This document shows, in pieces, positions 46,625 through 59,395 of a DNA stretch of 64,000 bases (within the stretch, counting starts at the first letter, position 1; each line of letters begins with the position of its first letter). The notes under the pieces were generated by a model that did not search any database, was not told where the DNA came from, and was given only the letters and a program-made list of their open reading frames with translations. Source of the stretch: Crossaster papposus (lineage: Eukaryota > Echinodermata > Asteroidea > Velatida > Solasteridae); NCBI GenBank assembly GCA_037893245.1, contig JBAIAA010000525.1, positions 310,001-374,000 of the forward strand. Reading direction: 5' to 3'. A program made the position numbers and the translations under genes.

Positions 46625-47547
46625 AACACGCATACGTGTGTAAAGAGATTTGTTCTGGCACAATGTCAGATCACATATTTTCTAACTGCAAGTTAGTTTT
46701 GACTGTTCACAGGATGATCCTAACTGTTAAATAGGAAATGGATGAATGGGAGCAACAACAAATGTCATGTGATGTGAGTTCCACCAATCAAATGACAAGG
46801 ATCTGTATTAGTCAGGCAGATGGTGGAAAAAAAAGTTCACTTAAATGATAAAGGCATGGAATTTGGCACGCAATCATAGTATGTCATGAGAAAGATATTT
46901 GGCTGAAGGGCTGTTGCGATTTGTCCTAAAAAATATAGGTAGGATAACAAGCAATTTTTAAAATGGCTGCCATTGCATGTTATTCTACCTATATTTGTCA
47001 AAGGTCAAATCTGTGATGGCCCAAAGCCAAATGTCATGCTTTTATCAAGTGAAAAATTCTATCATATTGTGCACCAATAGTCATAATTTTCTGTTTTGAC
47101 AAAGGGACCAGCACTGCTAAAAATGATTTTCTACATTTCTTGAAAAGAAAATAATTCTTGTTTCAAGACATTTTTCTTATCTCATTCCCTAAAATTGTTT
47201 TTAGGGAGTCAGTGAGGCAAGAAAATGTTTCTTGAGATAAGACTTTTTTTTCCAGTTAAAGAAAACCATTTTTAGCAGTGAACTTTTCTGGTTTAAGTGT
47301 TTTAAGAATGCTGGGACAATTTAATTATCTTTTTCAATGATTCTGCAGTACAAAATCATGCTACTGAATAACTGTCATGTCAAGCTACAGTACATGTAAA
47401 TAAATTGAAGTGAAAAAGCAATTCTTGGTGTACATGGTTTATTTATATTACACTTTTAGGTGACAATACATCCAATAAATTAGTATTCACAAAGTATTGT
47501 CAAATAAATTAATGTAACATTTCAATTGCACAGTGACAGAAAACTAT
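46625..47547. other. Non-coding centre of the THAP-DDE transposon
   Basis: 3' flanks of the two convergent genes. AT-rich, with an imperfect repeat GTTATTCTACCTATATTTGT and its inverse near 46940-46995. An AAAATGATTTTC/GAAAACCATTTT inverted pair (47118-47270) may be a small nested MITE. Confidence 0.4.
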
Positions 47548-49072
47548 CTATTTCATAAAAAGAAATGGTAGAAATATCTGAACATACATGTACCAACGTT
47601 TAATGGTTGTCTTTTGAGCAAAATTATACATGTTTATAGTGTTCACTGATTGGTATGTGAGAAAATTTGTACAGTATCCTTCAGCTGCAAATTTAAATGC
47701 CTTCAATTTAACACTCGGTGCCGAGAGGTCTCCACGCTGGAAGGTACTTGTGTTATGCTGTACTACATACTCATCAACCATCTTCAGCGTGACCTTTACA
47801 TTAACAAGAGATTTTGCCCAACCTGTGCCAGTCGCAGGATATGTTACTTTACTAGATGATTTTGTGCCCCTTTTGGGAATTGGTGGCTGAAATCCATTGG
47901 CAACAGCATCTTTTACTCTGAAAGATAAAATCATGAAAAGTTTTCACTTTGTTATTATATTGTATTTACACTTAATATTTTTGAAATATTTAAAATTAAG
48001 CACTTGCATGAATTTATCAGTCCTCCGTTTTGAATTTCGGGAAAAGTTTGCGTGTATACATGTCCTCCGGCGCAAACTTGTTTTCAGAAAATTTTGTTCA
48101 AAATCAAAAGTGACATTATTTTGACGGCGCCCTGGTTAAATATCAACTGCCAAATATTTTTGTCCAAGATGCTATCATTTTATTTTCAATCAAATTACCA
48201 GTCTCACAAAGAGATGCAAATTCAACATTAATGCAAAAATGTTCACCATTAAGCAATACAAATTAAAATATCCACGGATTGATGTGTACAATGTGAAAAT
48301 TTATTTGAACTAAAAAAAAGATCCATGGTAATTTTTGTTATAACCTGAATCTAAAATTGATGAATTTTACACTGAACGTAAAAAATCAACGTTGAGGCTC
48401 TTACCTTTGTACAAGTTGCAACTTCTTCCATGAGTGGTGATACGGAACTTTAATTGTTCTCATTTAACCAGCTTTTTAGCTCTTCTAGTTTCAGCTTCTC
48501 TGGAGAAATCTGTTGAAAGAGTTAAACATCCAATTAAACAGAATAGCCATGCGTATGTTCTCAACAGACGCATAATGTCTGTCTACTCTATCTAGTCTAG
48601 TGGTTTTTGGGGTTTTTTTTGTTTTTTTTTGGGGGGGCCTATTGTTGTATAGACTATAGTGGAGTCCCCTAACGTGGTTCCTTTCAACATTTTCCTTGAC
48701 TTTCCTCATGCATTGTTGACCCACGGAACGGGCGAAAGAATTCCATACACGGACATCACTTGACAGTGTCAATTTTTCAGACTAGTCAGGGTGTCAATGA
48801 CACCCTGACTAGTCTGAAAAATTGTTTTCTCATAAATGCAAGTTCAATATTTTATGAGCTAAATTCTTTCCCGATTTAATTTAGTCCCACTCCCAATTAA
48901 ATTAACACACACGAAATTAACTAGGCCTACAAATTTAAAAACTGTCGTGCCTATAACAAATAATTGCAGAAAAATACTAACGTAACAATTAACATTTTAA
49001 TAAAGTACTCACCTCAACGCGGGTGCCACTGTCTGCAGTTGACATTGTTGACATTCGGACAGCTGCAGCCAT
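47548..49072 (-). pseudogene. Second gene of the THAP-DDE transposon: SAP-like N-terminus, YqaJ nuclease lost
   Basis: Minus strand, three exons by sequence. Exon 1 (49072-49013) reads MAAAVRMSTMSTADSGTRVE with donor GAG|GTGAGT. Exon 2 (48509-48405) follows acceptor CAACAG and begins ISPEKLKLEELKSWLNENN, a SAP-type DNA-binding helix pair, then hits a TAA stop; its donor is AAG|GTAAGA. Exon 3 (47917-47548) follows acceptor TTTCAG with RVKDAVANGFQPPIPKRGTK and VKLKAFKFAAEGYCTNF. In related elements this protein continues into a SWIM-type Cys/His region and a YqaJ exonuclease domain. Neither is present, so the gene is nonsense-mutated and truncated. Confidence 0.6.
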
Positions 49073-49140
49073 CTTGAATTAAGTTTACCCAAGCCGAAGG
49101 GCGCCCTCTATCAGGCAGCCATACTTCGAAAAGGCTTATA

Positions 49141-49753
49141 GAGATGGTGGTCGAGGTGTGTACTAAGTCTCGAGTCGATTGGATTTACCAAAGTGTCAAA
49201 TTCAATAGTCTGACGAAAAACGTGTACAAAACCTATAGGGAAAACTGAACCTTTAATGTGACGTCACATGGCCCATGATGACGTCGTCATGACGTCATCT
49301 TAATTTTCGTCTATAACACATCCTGGAATACTTGCATACCAAGTTTGACCCCAATCAGACCTTTACTTCCAGAGATAGAGGTCTTATAAACTGCACCTTT
49401 AATGTGACGTCAAATGACCCACGATGACGTCATCGTGACGATTTTTCTTCTGGCCCCTCTGGGGATGGTAGTCGAGGTGTGTCTTAAGTCTCAAGTCGAT
49501 CGGATTCACCGAAGTGTCAAATTCAATATTCTGAAGAAAAACGTGTACAAATCCTATGGGGAAAAATTGCACCTTTAACGTGACGTCACGTGACCACGAA
49601 TGACGTAATCGTGACAAATTTCTTCTAGGATCATCTGTGGGTGGTGGTCTAAGTGTATGCCAAGTCTCAAGTCGATCCGATTTACCAAAGTGCCAAAGTG
49701 CTATGCCAGAACAAAAAACGTGTACAAACCCTATGGAGAAGAGTCTGAAGGAG

Positions 49754-49794
<41 letters not shown>

Positions 49795-50851
49795 GAACGA
49801 ATACAATAGCTGTTTCGGCTAAAGTGCCGAAACAGCTAAAAAAAAAAAAAAAATAGAAATGTGTTTGTGGACAAACACAGAGCTGTTTCGCTTGTCTAAA
49901 ATGACTTTGAATATGTGAGTGGTGGTCTATGTGTGTACCAGATCTGAAGTCGATCGGATTTACCAAAGTGCCAAATATATCTTGGTTGCAAAAAACGTGT
50001 ACTAATCCTATGGGAAAAACTGCACCTTTAACGTGACGTCACATGGCCCACGATGACGTCGTCATGACGTCATCTTAATTTCCGTCTATAACACATCCTG
50101 GAATACTTGCATACCAAGTTTGACCCCAATCAGACCTTTACTTCCAGAGATAGAGGGTCTTAAAAAGTACACCTTTAAAGTTACGTCATCTGACCCACGA
50201 TGACGTCATCATGACGATTGTCCTTGTGGCCCTCCTAGAGGTGGTGGTCGAGGTGTGTACTAAGTTTCGAGTCGATTGGATTTACCAAAGTGTCAAATTC
50301 AATAGTCTGACGAAAAACGTGTACAAAACCTATAGGGAAAACTGCACCTTTAATGTGACGTCACATGGCCCATGATGACGTCGTCATGACGTCATCTTAA
50401 TTTTTGTCTATAACACATCCTGGAATACTTGCATATCAAGTTTGACCCCAATCAGACCTTTACTTCCAGAGATAGAGGGTCTTATAAACTGCACCTTTAA
50501 TGTGACGTCAAATGACCCACGATGACGTCATCATGACGATTTTTGTTCTGGCCCCTCTGGGGATGGTGGTTGAGGTGTGTCTTAAGTCTCAAGTCGATCG
50601 GATTTACCGAAGTGTCAAATTCAATATTCTGAAGAAAAACGTGTACAAATCCTATGGGGAAAAACTGCACCTTTAACGTGACGTCACGTGACCACGAATG
50701 ACGTAATCGTGACAAATTTCTTCTAGGATCATCTGTGGGTGGTGGTCTAAGTGTATGCCAAGTCTCAAGTCGATCGGATTTAACAAAGTGCCAAAGTGTA
50801 TTGTCCGAACAAAAAACGTGTACAAACCCTATGGGAAAGAGTCTGAAGGAG

Positions 50852-50886
<35 letters not shown>

Positions 50887-53800
50887 GAACGAATACAATA
50901 GCTGTTTCGGCTGAAATGCCGAAACAGCTAAAAAAAGAGAAACTAGACATGTGTTTGTGGACAAACACAGAGCTGTTTCGGGTGTCTAACATTACTTTCT
51001 ATATGTGTATCTGATGATGGTCTTTGTGTGTGCCAAGTCTGAAGTCGATTGGATTTACACAATTGCCAAAGATATATTAGTTGAAAAAACGTGTACAAAT
51101 CCTATGGGAAAAATTGAACCTTTAATGTGACGTCACATGACACCCGGTGATGTCATCATGATGTCATCTTAATTTACGTCTATGACACATTCTGGAATAC
51201 TTGCATACCAAGTTTGGCCCCAATCAGACATGTACTTCCAGAGATAGAGGGTCCTAAAATCTGCCCCTTTAATGTGACGTCACATGACCCACGATGACGT
51301 CATCCTGACGATTTTCCCCTTGGCCCTCCTGGGTTTGATGGTCGAGGTGTGTGCTAAGTCTGAAGTCGATCGGATTTACCAAATTGTCAAATTCAATAGT
51401 CTGAAGAAAAACGTGTACAAAACCTATGGAGAAAATTGAACCTTTAATGTGACGTCACACGACACCCGGTGATGTCATAATTACGTCATCTTAATTTTCG
51501 TCTATAACACACCCTCGAATACTTGCAAACCAAGTTTGACCCCAACCGGACTTGTACTTTCAGAGTTAGAGGGTTTAAAAACTACACCTTTAATGTGACG
51601 TCACATGATCCGCGATGACGTCATCTTGAATATTTTTTTCTTGGCCCTCCTAAGGATGGTGGTCGAGGTCTGTGCTAAGTCTCAAGTCGATCGAATTTAC
51701 AGAAGTGTCAAATTCAATATTTTGAGGAAAAACGTGTACAAAACCTATGGAGAAAAATGAACATTTAATGTGACGTCACATGACACCCGATGATGTCATA
51801 ATTACGTCATCTTAATTTTCGTCTATAACACATCCTCGAATACTTGCAAACCAAGTTTGACCCCAACCGGACTTGTACTTTCAGAGTTAGAGGGTCTTAA
51901 AAAACTACACCTTTAATGTGACGTCACATGACCCGCGATGACGTCATCTTGATTATTGTTTTCTTGGCCCTCCTAAGGATGGTGGTCGAGGTCTGTGCTA
52001 AGTCTCAAGTCGATCGAATTTACCAAAGTGTCAAAGTCAATAGTCTGAAGGAAAACGTGTACAAAACCTATGGGAAAAAATTGCACCTTTAACGTGACGT
52101 CACGTGACCATGAATGACGTAATCGTTACGAATTTGTTCTAGGATCATCTGTGGGTGGTGGTCTAAGTGTATGCCAAGTCTCAAGTCATTCGGATTTACC
52201 AAAGTGTCAAAGTGTATTGGCTGAAGAAAATACGTGTACAAACCCTATGGAGAAGAGTCTGAAACAGAAGAAAAAAAAAAAAAAACTAGACATGTGTTTG
52301 TGGACAAACACAGAGCTGTTTCGGATGTCTCAGATGACTTTCATTATGTGTGTGCCAAGTCTGAAATCGATTGGATTTGCCAATTTTCCAAAGATATACA
52401 AGTTGAAAAATACGTGTACAAATCCTATGGGAAAAACTGCACCTTTAAATTGACGTCACATGACACCCGATGATGTCATCATGGTGTCATCTTAATTTAC
52501 GTCTATAACACATTCTGGAATACTTGCATACCAAGTTTGGCCCCAATCAGACATGTACTTCCAGAGATAGAGGGTCCTAAAATATGCCCCTTTAATGTGA
52601 CGTCACATGACCCACGATGGCGTCATCCTGACGATTTTCCCCTTGGCCCTCCTGGGTTTGATGGTCGAGGTGTGTGCTAAGTCTGAAGTCGATCGGATTC
52701 ACCAAATTGTCAAATTCAATAGTCTGAAGAAAAACGTGTACAAAACCTATGGAGAAAATTGAACATTTAATGTGACGTCACATGACACCCGATGAAGTCA
52801 TAATTACGTCATCTTAATGTTCGTCTATAACACATCCTCGAATACTTGCAAACCAAGTTTGACCCCAACCGGACTTGTACTTTCAGAGTTAGAGGGTCTT
52901 AAAAACTACACCTTAAATGTGACGTCACATGGCCCACAATGACGTCATTGTGATGATTTTTTTCTTGGCCCTCCTGGGGATGGTGGTCGAGGTGTGTGCT
53001 AAGTCTCAAGTCGATCGGATTTACAGAAGTGTCAAATTCAATATTCTGAAGAAAAACGTGTACAAACCTTATGGGGAAACAAATTGCACCTTTAACGTCA
53101 CGTCACGTGACCTTGAAAGACGCAATCGTGCCGAATTTCTTTCAGGGACATCTGGGAGTGGGGTTCTAAGTGTATGCCAAGTTTCAAGTCGATCGGATAT
53201 ACAGAAGTGTCAAATTCAATATTCTGAAGAAAAACGTGTACAAACCCTATGGGACAAAATTGCACCTTTAACGTGACGTCACGTGACCATGAATGACGGA
53301 ATCACGACGAATTTCTTCTAGGACCGTCCTTGGGTGGTTGTCTAAATGTATGCCAAGTCTCAGGTCGATCGGATTTACCAAAGTGTCAAAGTGTATTGGC
53401 AGAAAAAACGTGTACAAATCCTATGGGGAAAATGACAAAAAAAAAAAAAAAAGAAAAAAAAAAAAAAGAAAAAAAAAAAAAAAGAAAAAAAAAAACTTTA
53501 ACGAAAACAAAAGCTGTTTCGGCTGAAAGGCCGAAACAGCTAAAAAAAAAACTAGACATGTGTTTGTGGACAAACACAGAGCTGTTTCGAGTGTCTAAAA
53601 TTACTTTTAATATGTGTGTGGTGGTCTTTTGTGTGTGCCAAGTCTCAAGTCGATCAGATTTACTAAAGTGTCAAAGTCAATAGTCTAAAGAAAAACGTGT
53701 ATAAAATCTATGGGGAAAAATGAAAATTTAACGTGACGCCCCGTGACCTTGAATGACGTAATCGTGCCAAATTTCTTTTAGAGCCGTTTGTGGATGGTGG

Positions 53801-54650
53801 TCTAAGTGTGTGTCAAGTCTCAGGTCGATCGGATTTACTAAAGTGTCAAAGTCAACAGTCTTAACAAAAACGTGTACAAAACTAATGGGAGAAAAATGTG
53901 CACCTTTATTGTGACGTCACGAGCCCTTGAATTACGCAATCGTGCCGAATTTCTTTCAGAAACATCTAGGGGTGGTGTTCTAAGTGTATGCCAAGTTTCA
54001 AGTCGGTCGGATTTACCAAAGTGTCAAAGTCAATAGTCTGAAGAAAAACGTGTACAAAACCTATGGGGAAAATTTCACATTTAACGCGAAGTCACGTGAC
54101 CTTGAATGACGTAATCGCGACGAATTTCTTCTAGGACCGTCCTTGGGTGGTTGTCTAAGTGTATGCCAAGTCTCAAGTCCATCGGATTTACCAAAGTGTC
54201 AAAGTGTATTGTCTGAACAAACGTGTACAAATCCTATGGAGAACAAAAGGCAAAAAAAAACAAAAAAAAAAAAAAAAAAAACTAGACATGTGTTTGTGGA
54301 CAAACACAGAGCTGTTTCGAGTGTCTTTCAATATGTGTGTGATGATCTTTTGTGTGTGCCAAGTCTTAAGTCGATCAGATTTACTAAAGTGTCAAAGTCA
54401 ATAGTCTAAAGAAAAACGTGTACAAAACCTATGGTGGAAAATTGAACCTTTAACATGACGCCCCGTGACCTTGAATGACGTAATCGTGCCGAATTTCCTC
54501 TAGGACCGTCTGTGGATGGTGATCTAAGTGTGTGCCAAGTCTCAAGTCGGTCGGATTTACTAAAGTGTCAAAGTCAATAGTCTGAAGAAAAACGTGTACA
54601 AATCCTATGGGGAAAACCTGCACCTTTATTGTGACGTCACGTGAATTGCA
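49141..54650. repeat. Complex A/B satellite array, middle block
   Basis: The same A and B monomers as at 34160-44052, with mixed A/B units, long poly(A) runs (49752-49790, 50852-50883) and hairpin punctuation at about 49853, 50941, 52285, 53549 and 54281. Pairs such as 51421-51720 and 51721-52020 are recent local duplications. It ends in mid-monomer at about 54645. Confidence 0.9.
49796..49841. repeat. Single CTGTTTCGGC hairpin unit
   Basis: AGAACGAATACAATAGCTG, then TTTCGGCTAAAGTGCCGAAACAGCT-type inverted repeat between A tracts. Equivalent single units lie at 50884-50930 and 53498-53541. Confidence 0.8.
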
Positions 54651-55218
54651 TACCAAGTTTAATAGAGTGTACCAAAGGGTGCACCACTCTAATTGAAAGG
54701 AGAATTTCTACGCGAACTCATTAGCATGAAATGTGCCCCCACAGTTTCTTTTGAAAAAGGAGACCGTTTGGTATAAAAACACATTTGGATTGTGTAAAAA
54801 TAGCATGGGATCAACTCCCTGGTTTTTGAGCTTCAATCTGAGGGCAGACTTGATAAAATCACGGTTAAAAAATGGGTCCTAATTGCCCTAAAACGTGGAG
54901 GGATGCCATTTGTAAAATGGCTGTTTTCAGTCTCGGGAAGTATCACTTTTCGGGAGGTGAGTTTCTTTTGGTGTGAATATTAAAAAATGTAATTGGCTAA
55001 CCCACTAAAAATTGAAAAGAAATGGAAAGATAAAGACCAAGACAATAATCTAATTGTTGTTTGAGAAACCCCAGTGATGTCGGTGTGCATGAAACTTGGT
55101 ACTGAACATTGTTGATTTTACACTGTTTTCAACGGGACTTGAATTAGGCTAGCTAATAGTGCATCCATAAATCGATGCGGCGCGTACGATGCGCGCGACA
55201 TGTGTAACCACAACAAAC

Positions 55219-55628
55219 ATGGCGGATTCATCGGTCCTGCGACCCCGTAGAATGTCATCGCAGCAAGCCATGAATCTGCTTTCCCACTGCATTTCTAACG
55301 AGGAAAGCGACCAAGAAAGTAGCGAAAAATCAGACTACAATGAAGAAGAGAGCCAGTCAAGCAAGCCAGTGAAGATTCGGAGGATTCCGAGCTTGATTCC
55401 GATGACTATGTGGGCCTTCCACCGGCACCGCCTAGGCAACGACAACAAAACGTTCGGCCACACAAGCGTCCACGAGATCAGGGCATTGCTACGGCGGCCA
55501 ACACTGCGGCACAAATCAAATGGCAAGATGTCTCCAAATCGAAAAAAAGATAAACCCGGACATTCATTTCGATTCATGCCAAACAAAACTTCATCCATTT
55601 ACATTGTACATTTACATGCACTGCGATA
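55219..55628 (+). pseudogene. Possible piggyBac-type transposase N-terminus, frameshifted
   Basis: From ATG 55219 the product reads MADSSVLRPRRMSSQQAMNL, then an acidic Ser/Glu-rich stretch (NEESDQESSEKSDYNEEES), a common start for PGBD-like transposases. A shift near 55370 moves to SEDSELDSDDYVGLPPAP in another frame. A third frame change leads to KDKPGHSFRFMPNKTS, which resembles the FxPxxTPG region just before the piggyBac catalytic domain. The DDD domain itself is absent. Could instead be an unrelated acidic protein fragment. Confidence 0.35.
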
Positions 55629-56105
55629 AGAAAGCCTGTGATTTGTGCTGAATCTCGTTTTCTAGTAGTTTTAGGAAAAATATCAAAGCTCGCCCAAACT
55701 TATTCATATTGGGGATTTATTTTGACATATTGTTTCCAGGATCACCAGCAAAATTTTCTGCATTGGAAAAGAATTTTGGAACTACAATAAACACGTTTTA
55801 CTAATAAATATGAGCAGTATTTTATTCATATTTCATATTTTCATTATTAATTTTCATATTTGACATGCCAGTAAATGTGAATATTGAATTAAACAGTTCC
55901 TTTGATTTCACAATCACATTTTTCATATTGTTAGCTTCATTTTGATACCTAACTTTGCCCCATAGACCCCAGGATTAGGGAGTTTAGGCAGTTTTATTAC
56001 TAGTGGTGACACGATTCTTTCATTGTGTAAAACAATTCCCCCCAACAAAGATCAATTTCATATGGGGGGAAGTTGAACTACATGTTTGAAAAATTATCAC
56101 TATAC

Positions 56106-56163
56106 GGGGGGGGGGGGGGGGGGGGTGGGGGGGGGGGGGGGGGGGTGGGGGGGGGGGGGGGGG
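56106..56163. repeat. Interrupted poly(G) tract
   Basis: 58 bases that are all G except for two T (at about 56126 and 56146), with a third shorter G run at 56065. Confidence 0.9.
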
Positions 56164-56225
56164 AGTTAAACTACATGTTGGAAAAATATCACTTTGTTTC
56201 ATCTCAGGTAAAATCGATAACTTGA

Positions 56226-56480
56226 ACAAATGAGGGCGGCAAACAACTTTAACAGTTACACGAAGTCGATCGGATTAACCAAAGTGTCAAATTCAATAGT
56301 CTGAACAAAACAAACAATGAGGGCAGCAAACAACTTTAACAGTTACACGAAGTCGATCGGATTTACCAGTGTAAAATACACAAAGTCGATCGGATTTACC
56401 AATGTGTCAAATTCAATAGTCTGAACAAATCAAACAATCAGGGCAGCAAACCACTTTAACAGTTACACGAATTCGATCGG
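56226..56480. repeat. Chimeric subrepeat: foreign segment fused to part of an A monomer, about three copies
   Basis: Units of about 100-120 bp combine GGGCAGCAAACAACTTTAAC AGTTACACG with AGTCGATCGGATTTACC and CAAATTCAATAGTCTGAAC from monomer A. Copies begin near 56232, 56322 and 56443, with an extra partial repeat at 56370. Confidence 0.7.
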
Positions 56481-57571
56481 ATTTACCAAAGTGTCAACTT
56501 CAATAGTCTGAAGAAAAACGTGTACAAAACCTATCGAGAAAATTGAACCTTTAATGTGACGTCACATGACACCCGATGACGTCATCATGATGTCATATTA
56601 ATTTTCTTCTATAACATCCTGTAATACCTGAATACCAAGTTTTACCCCAATTGGACCTGTACTTTCAGAGATAGAGGGTCCTAAAAACGGCACCTTTAAC
56701 GTGACGTCACATGACCCCCGATGAGGTCATCATGACGATTTTTCTCTTGGCCCTCCTAAGGATGGTGGTCGAGATGTGTGCTAAGTCTGAAGTCGATCAA
56801 ATTTACGAAAGTGTCAGTCATTAGTCTAAAAAATAACGTGTACAAAACCTAAGGGAAAAAAAATTGAACCTTTAACGTGACGTCACGTGACCTTGAATGA
56901 CGCAATAGTGCCAAATTTCTTCCAAGACCATCTGTGGGTGGTGTTCTAAGTGTATACGAAGTCTCAAGTCGATCGGATTTACTAAAGCGTCAAAGTCAAT
57001 AGTCTAAAGAAAAAACGTGTACAAAACCTATGGGAAAAATATTGAATCCTTAACGTGACGTCACGTGACCTTAAATGACGCAATCGTGCCAAATTTCTGT
57101 CAGAACCATCTGTGGTTGGTATTCTAAGTGTATGCTAAGTCTCAAGTCGGTCGGATTTACCAAAGTGTCAAAGTCAATAGTCTGAATAAAAACGTGTACA
57201 AACCCTATGGGGAAATAATTTGCACCTTTAACGTCACGTCACGTGACCTTGAATGACGCAATCGTACCGAATTTCTTCAAGAGCCATCTATGGGTGGTGT
57301 TCTAAGTGTATGCCAAGTTTCAAGCCCGTCGGATATACCAAAGTGTCAAAGTCAATAGTCTGAAGAAAAACGTGTACAAAACCTATGGGGAAAATTTTAC
57401 CTTTAACATGACGTCACGTGACCTTGAATGACGGAATCGCGACAAATTTCTTCTAGGACCGTCCTTGGGTGGTTGTCTAAATGTATGCCAAGTCTCAGGT
57501 CGATCGGATTTACCAAAGTGTCAAAGTGTATTGTCTGAACAAACGTGTACAAATCCTATGGAGAACAAAAG

Positions 57572-57611
<40 letters not shown>

Positions 57612-57614
<3 letters not shown>

Positions 57615-57768
57615 TTAACGAAAACAATAGCTGTTTCGGTGAAAAACCGAAACAGCTAAAAAAAACCAGAACGAAAACAATAGCTGTTTCGGTGAAAAAC
57701 CGAAACAGCTAAAAAACTTTAACGAAAACAATAGCTGTTTCGGCTGAATTGCCGAAACAGCTAAAAAA
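57612..57768. repeat. Three CTGTTTCGG hairpin units
   Basis: Three tandem AACGAAAACAATAGCTG units, each with a stem AGCTGTTTCGG..CCGAAACAGCT, loops GTGAAAAACC-type or GCTGAATTGC-type, separated by A tracts. A similar triplet is at 59219-59395. Confidence 0.85.
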
Positions 57769-59189
57769 AAAAAACTAGACATGTGTTTGTGGACAAACAC
57801 AGAGCTGTTTGAGTGTCTAAAATTACTTTCAATATGTATGTGGTAATCTTTTGTGTGTGCCAAGTCTCAAGTCGATCAGATTTACTAAAGTGTCAAAGTC
57901 AATAGTCTAAAGAAAAACGTGTACAAAACCTATGGGGGAAAATTGAACCTTTAACGTGACACCCCGTAACCTTGAGTGACGTAATCGTGCCAAATTTCTC
58001 CTACGACCGTCTGTGGATGGTGGTCTATGTGTGTGCCAAGTCTCAAGTCGATCGGATTAACTAAGTGTCAAAGTCAAGAGTCTAAAGAAAAACGTGTACA
58101 AAACCTATGGGGGACAAATTAAACCTTTAACTTGACGTCACGTGACCTTGAATGACGCAATCGTGCTGAATTTCTTTCAGAAACATCTGGTGGTGGTGTT
58201 CTGAGTGTATGGCAAGTTTCAAGTCGGTCGGATTGACCAAAGTGTCAAATTCAATAGTCTGAAGAAAAACGTGTACAAAACCTATGGGAAAAATTTCACC
58301 TTTAACGCTAAGTCACGTGACCTTGAATGACGTAATCGCGACGAATTTCTTCTAGGACCGTCCTTGGGTGGTTGTCTAAGTGTATGCCAAGTCTCAAGTC
58401 CATCGGATTTACCAAAGTGTCAAAGTGTATTGTCTGAACAAACGTGTACAAATCCTATGGAGAACAAAAGGCAAAAAAAAAAAAAAAAAAAAAAAAACTA
58501 GACATGTGTTTGTGGACAAACACAGAGCTGTTTCGAGTGTCTTACATTATTTTCAATATGTGTGTGTGGTGGTCTATGTGTGTGCCAAGTCTCAAGTCGA
58601 TCAGATTTACTAAAGTGTCAACGGCAATAGTCTAAAGAAAAACGTGTACAAAATCTATGGGGAAAAATGAAACTTTAACGTGACGCCCCGTGACCTTGAA
58701 TGACGTAATCGTGCCAAATTTCTTTTAGGGCCGTCTGTAGATGGTGGTCTAAGTGTGTGCCAAGTCTCAAGTCGATCGGATTTACTACAGTGTCAAAGTC
58801 AACAGTCTAAACATAAACGTGTACAAAACCTATGGGTGAAAAATGTGCACCTTTAATGTGACGTCACGTGACCTTGAATGACGCAATCGTGCCGAATTTT
58901 TTTCAGAAACATCTAGGGGTGGTGTTCTAAGTGTATGCCAAGTTTCAAGTCGGTCGGATTTACCAAAGTGTCAAAGTCAAAGGTCTGAAGGAAAACGTGT
59001 ACAAAACCTATGGGGAAAATTTAACCTTTAACGCGAAGTCACGTGACCTTGAATGACGTAATCGCGACGAATTTCTTCTAGGACCGTCCTTGGGTGGTTG
59101 TCTAAGTGTATGCCAAGTTTCAAGTCGATCGGATTTCCCAAAGTGTCTGAACAAACGTGTACAAATCCTATGGGGAAAAAAAGGCAAAG

Positions 59190-59218
<29 letters not shown>

Positions 59219-59221
<3 letters not shown>

Positions 59222-59395
59222 AGAACGAAAACAAAAGCTGTTTCGGTGAAAAACCGAAACAGCTAAAAAAAAAAAACCAGAACGAAAACAATAGCTGTTT
59301 CGGTGAAAAACCGAAACAGCTAAAAAAAAAAAAAAAAAAAAAAACCAGAACGAAAACAAAAGCTGTTTCGGTAAAAAACCGAAACAGCTAAAAAA
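59219..59395. repeat. Three CTGTTTCGG hairpin units
   Basis: Same structure as at 57612, with poly(A) spacers of 10-23 bases. Confidence 0.85.

Larger units (their letters stand above)
44053..49140. mobile_element. THAP-DDE DNA transposon (ISL2EU/IS4EU-like), about 5.09 kb, inserted in the satellite
   Basis: The left end TAAGCCTTTTTGAGGTATGG and the right end CATACTTCGAAAAGGCTTA are inverted. A second inverted block, AGAGGGCGCCCTTCGG on the left and CCGAAGGGCGCCCTCT on the right, lies just inside. Satellite text continues across it. It carries two convergent genes: a THAP plus DDE transposase on the plus strand and a SAP-like second gene on the minus strand, the arrangement of ISL2EU elements, whose second gene normally ends in a YqaJ nuclease. 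The exact target duplication is ambiguous, perhaps TA. Both genes are damaged. Confidence 0.8.
43672..50942. repeat. About 1090-bp higher-order unit, one copy split by the transposon and one intact
   Basis: 43672-44052 plus 49141-49852 (381+712 bp) correspond to the uninterrupted 49853-50942. Both start with the same variant hairpin (TAGAAATGTGTTTGTGG, GCTGTTTCGCTTGTC). The intact copy reads GGCCCTCCTAGAGGTGG at the place where the transposon sits in the other. Confidence 0.8.
54651..56225. other. Non-satellite insert splitting the array
   Basis: About 1.6 kb without A/B monomers. It opens with AATAGAGTGTACCAAAGGGT and contains a possible piggyBac start (55219), AT-rich DNA with CATATTT words (55820-55930) and G runs (56106-56163). 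No inverted ends were resolved. Confidence 0.55.

Noticed and set aside
56020-56229. Proline-rich frame on the minus strand
   Set aside because: It is a translation of the poly(G) tract.
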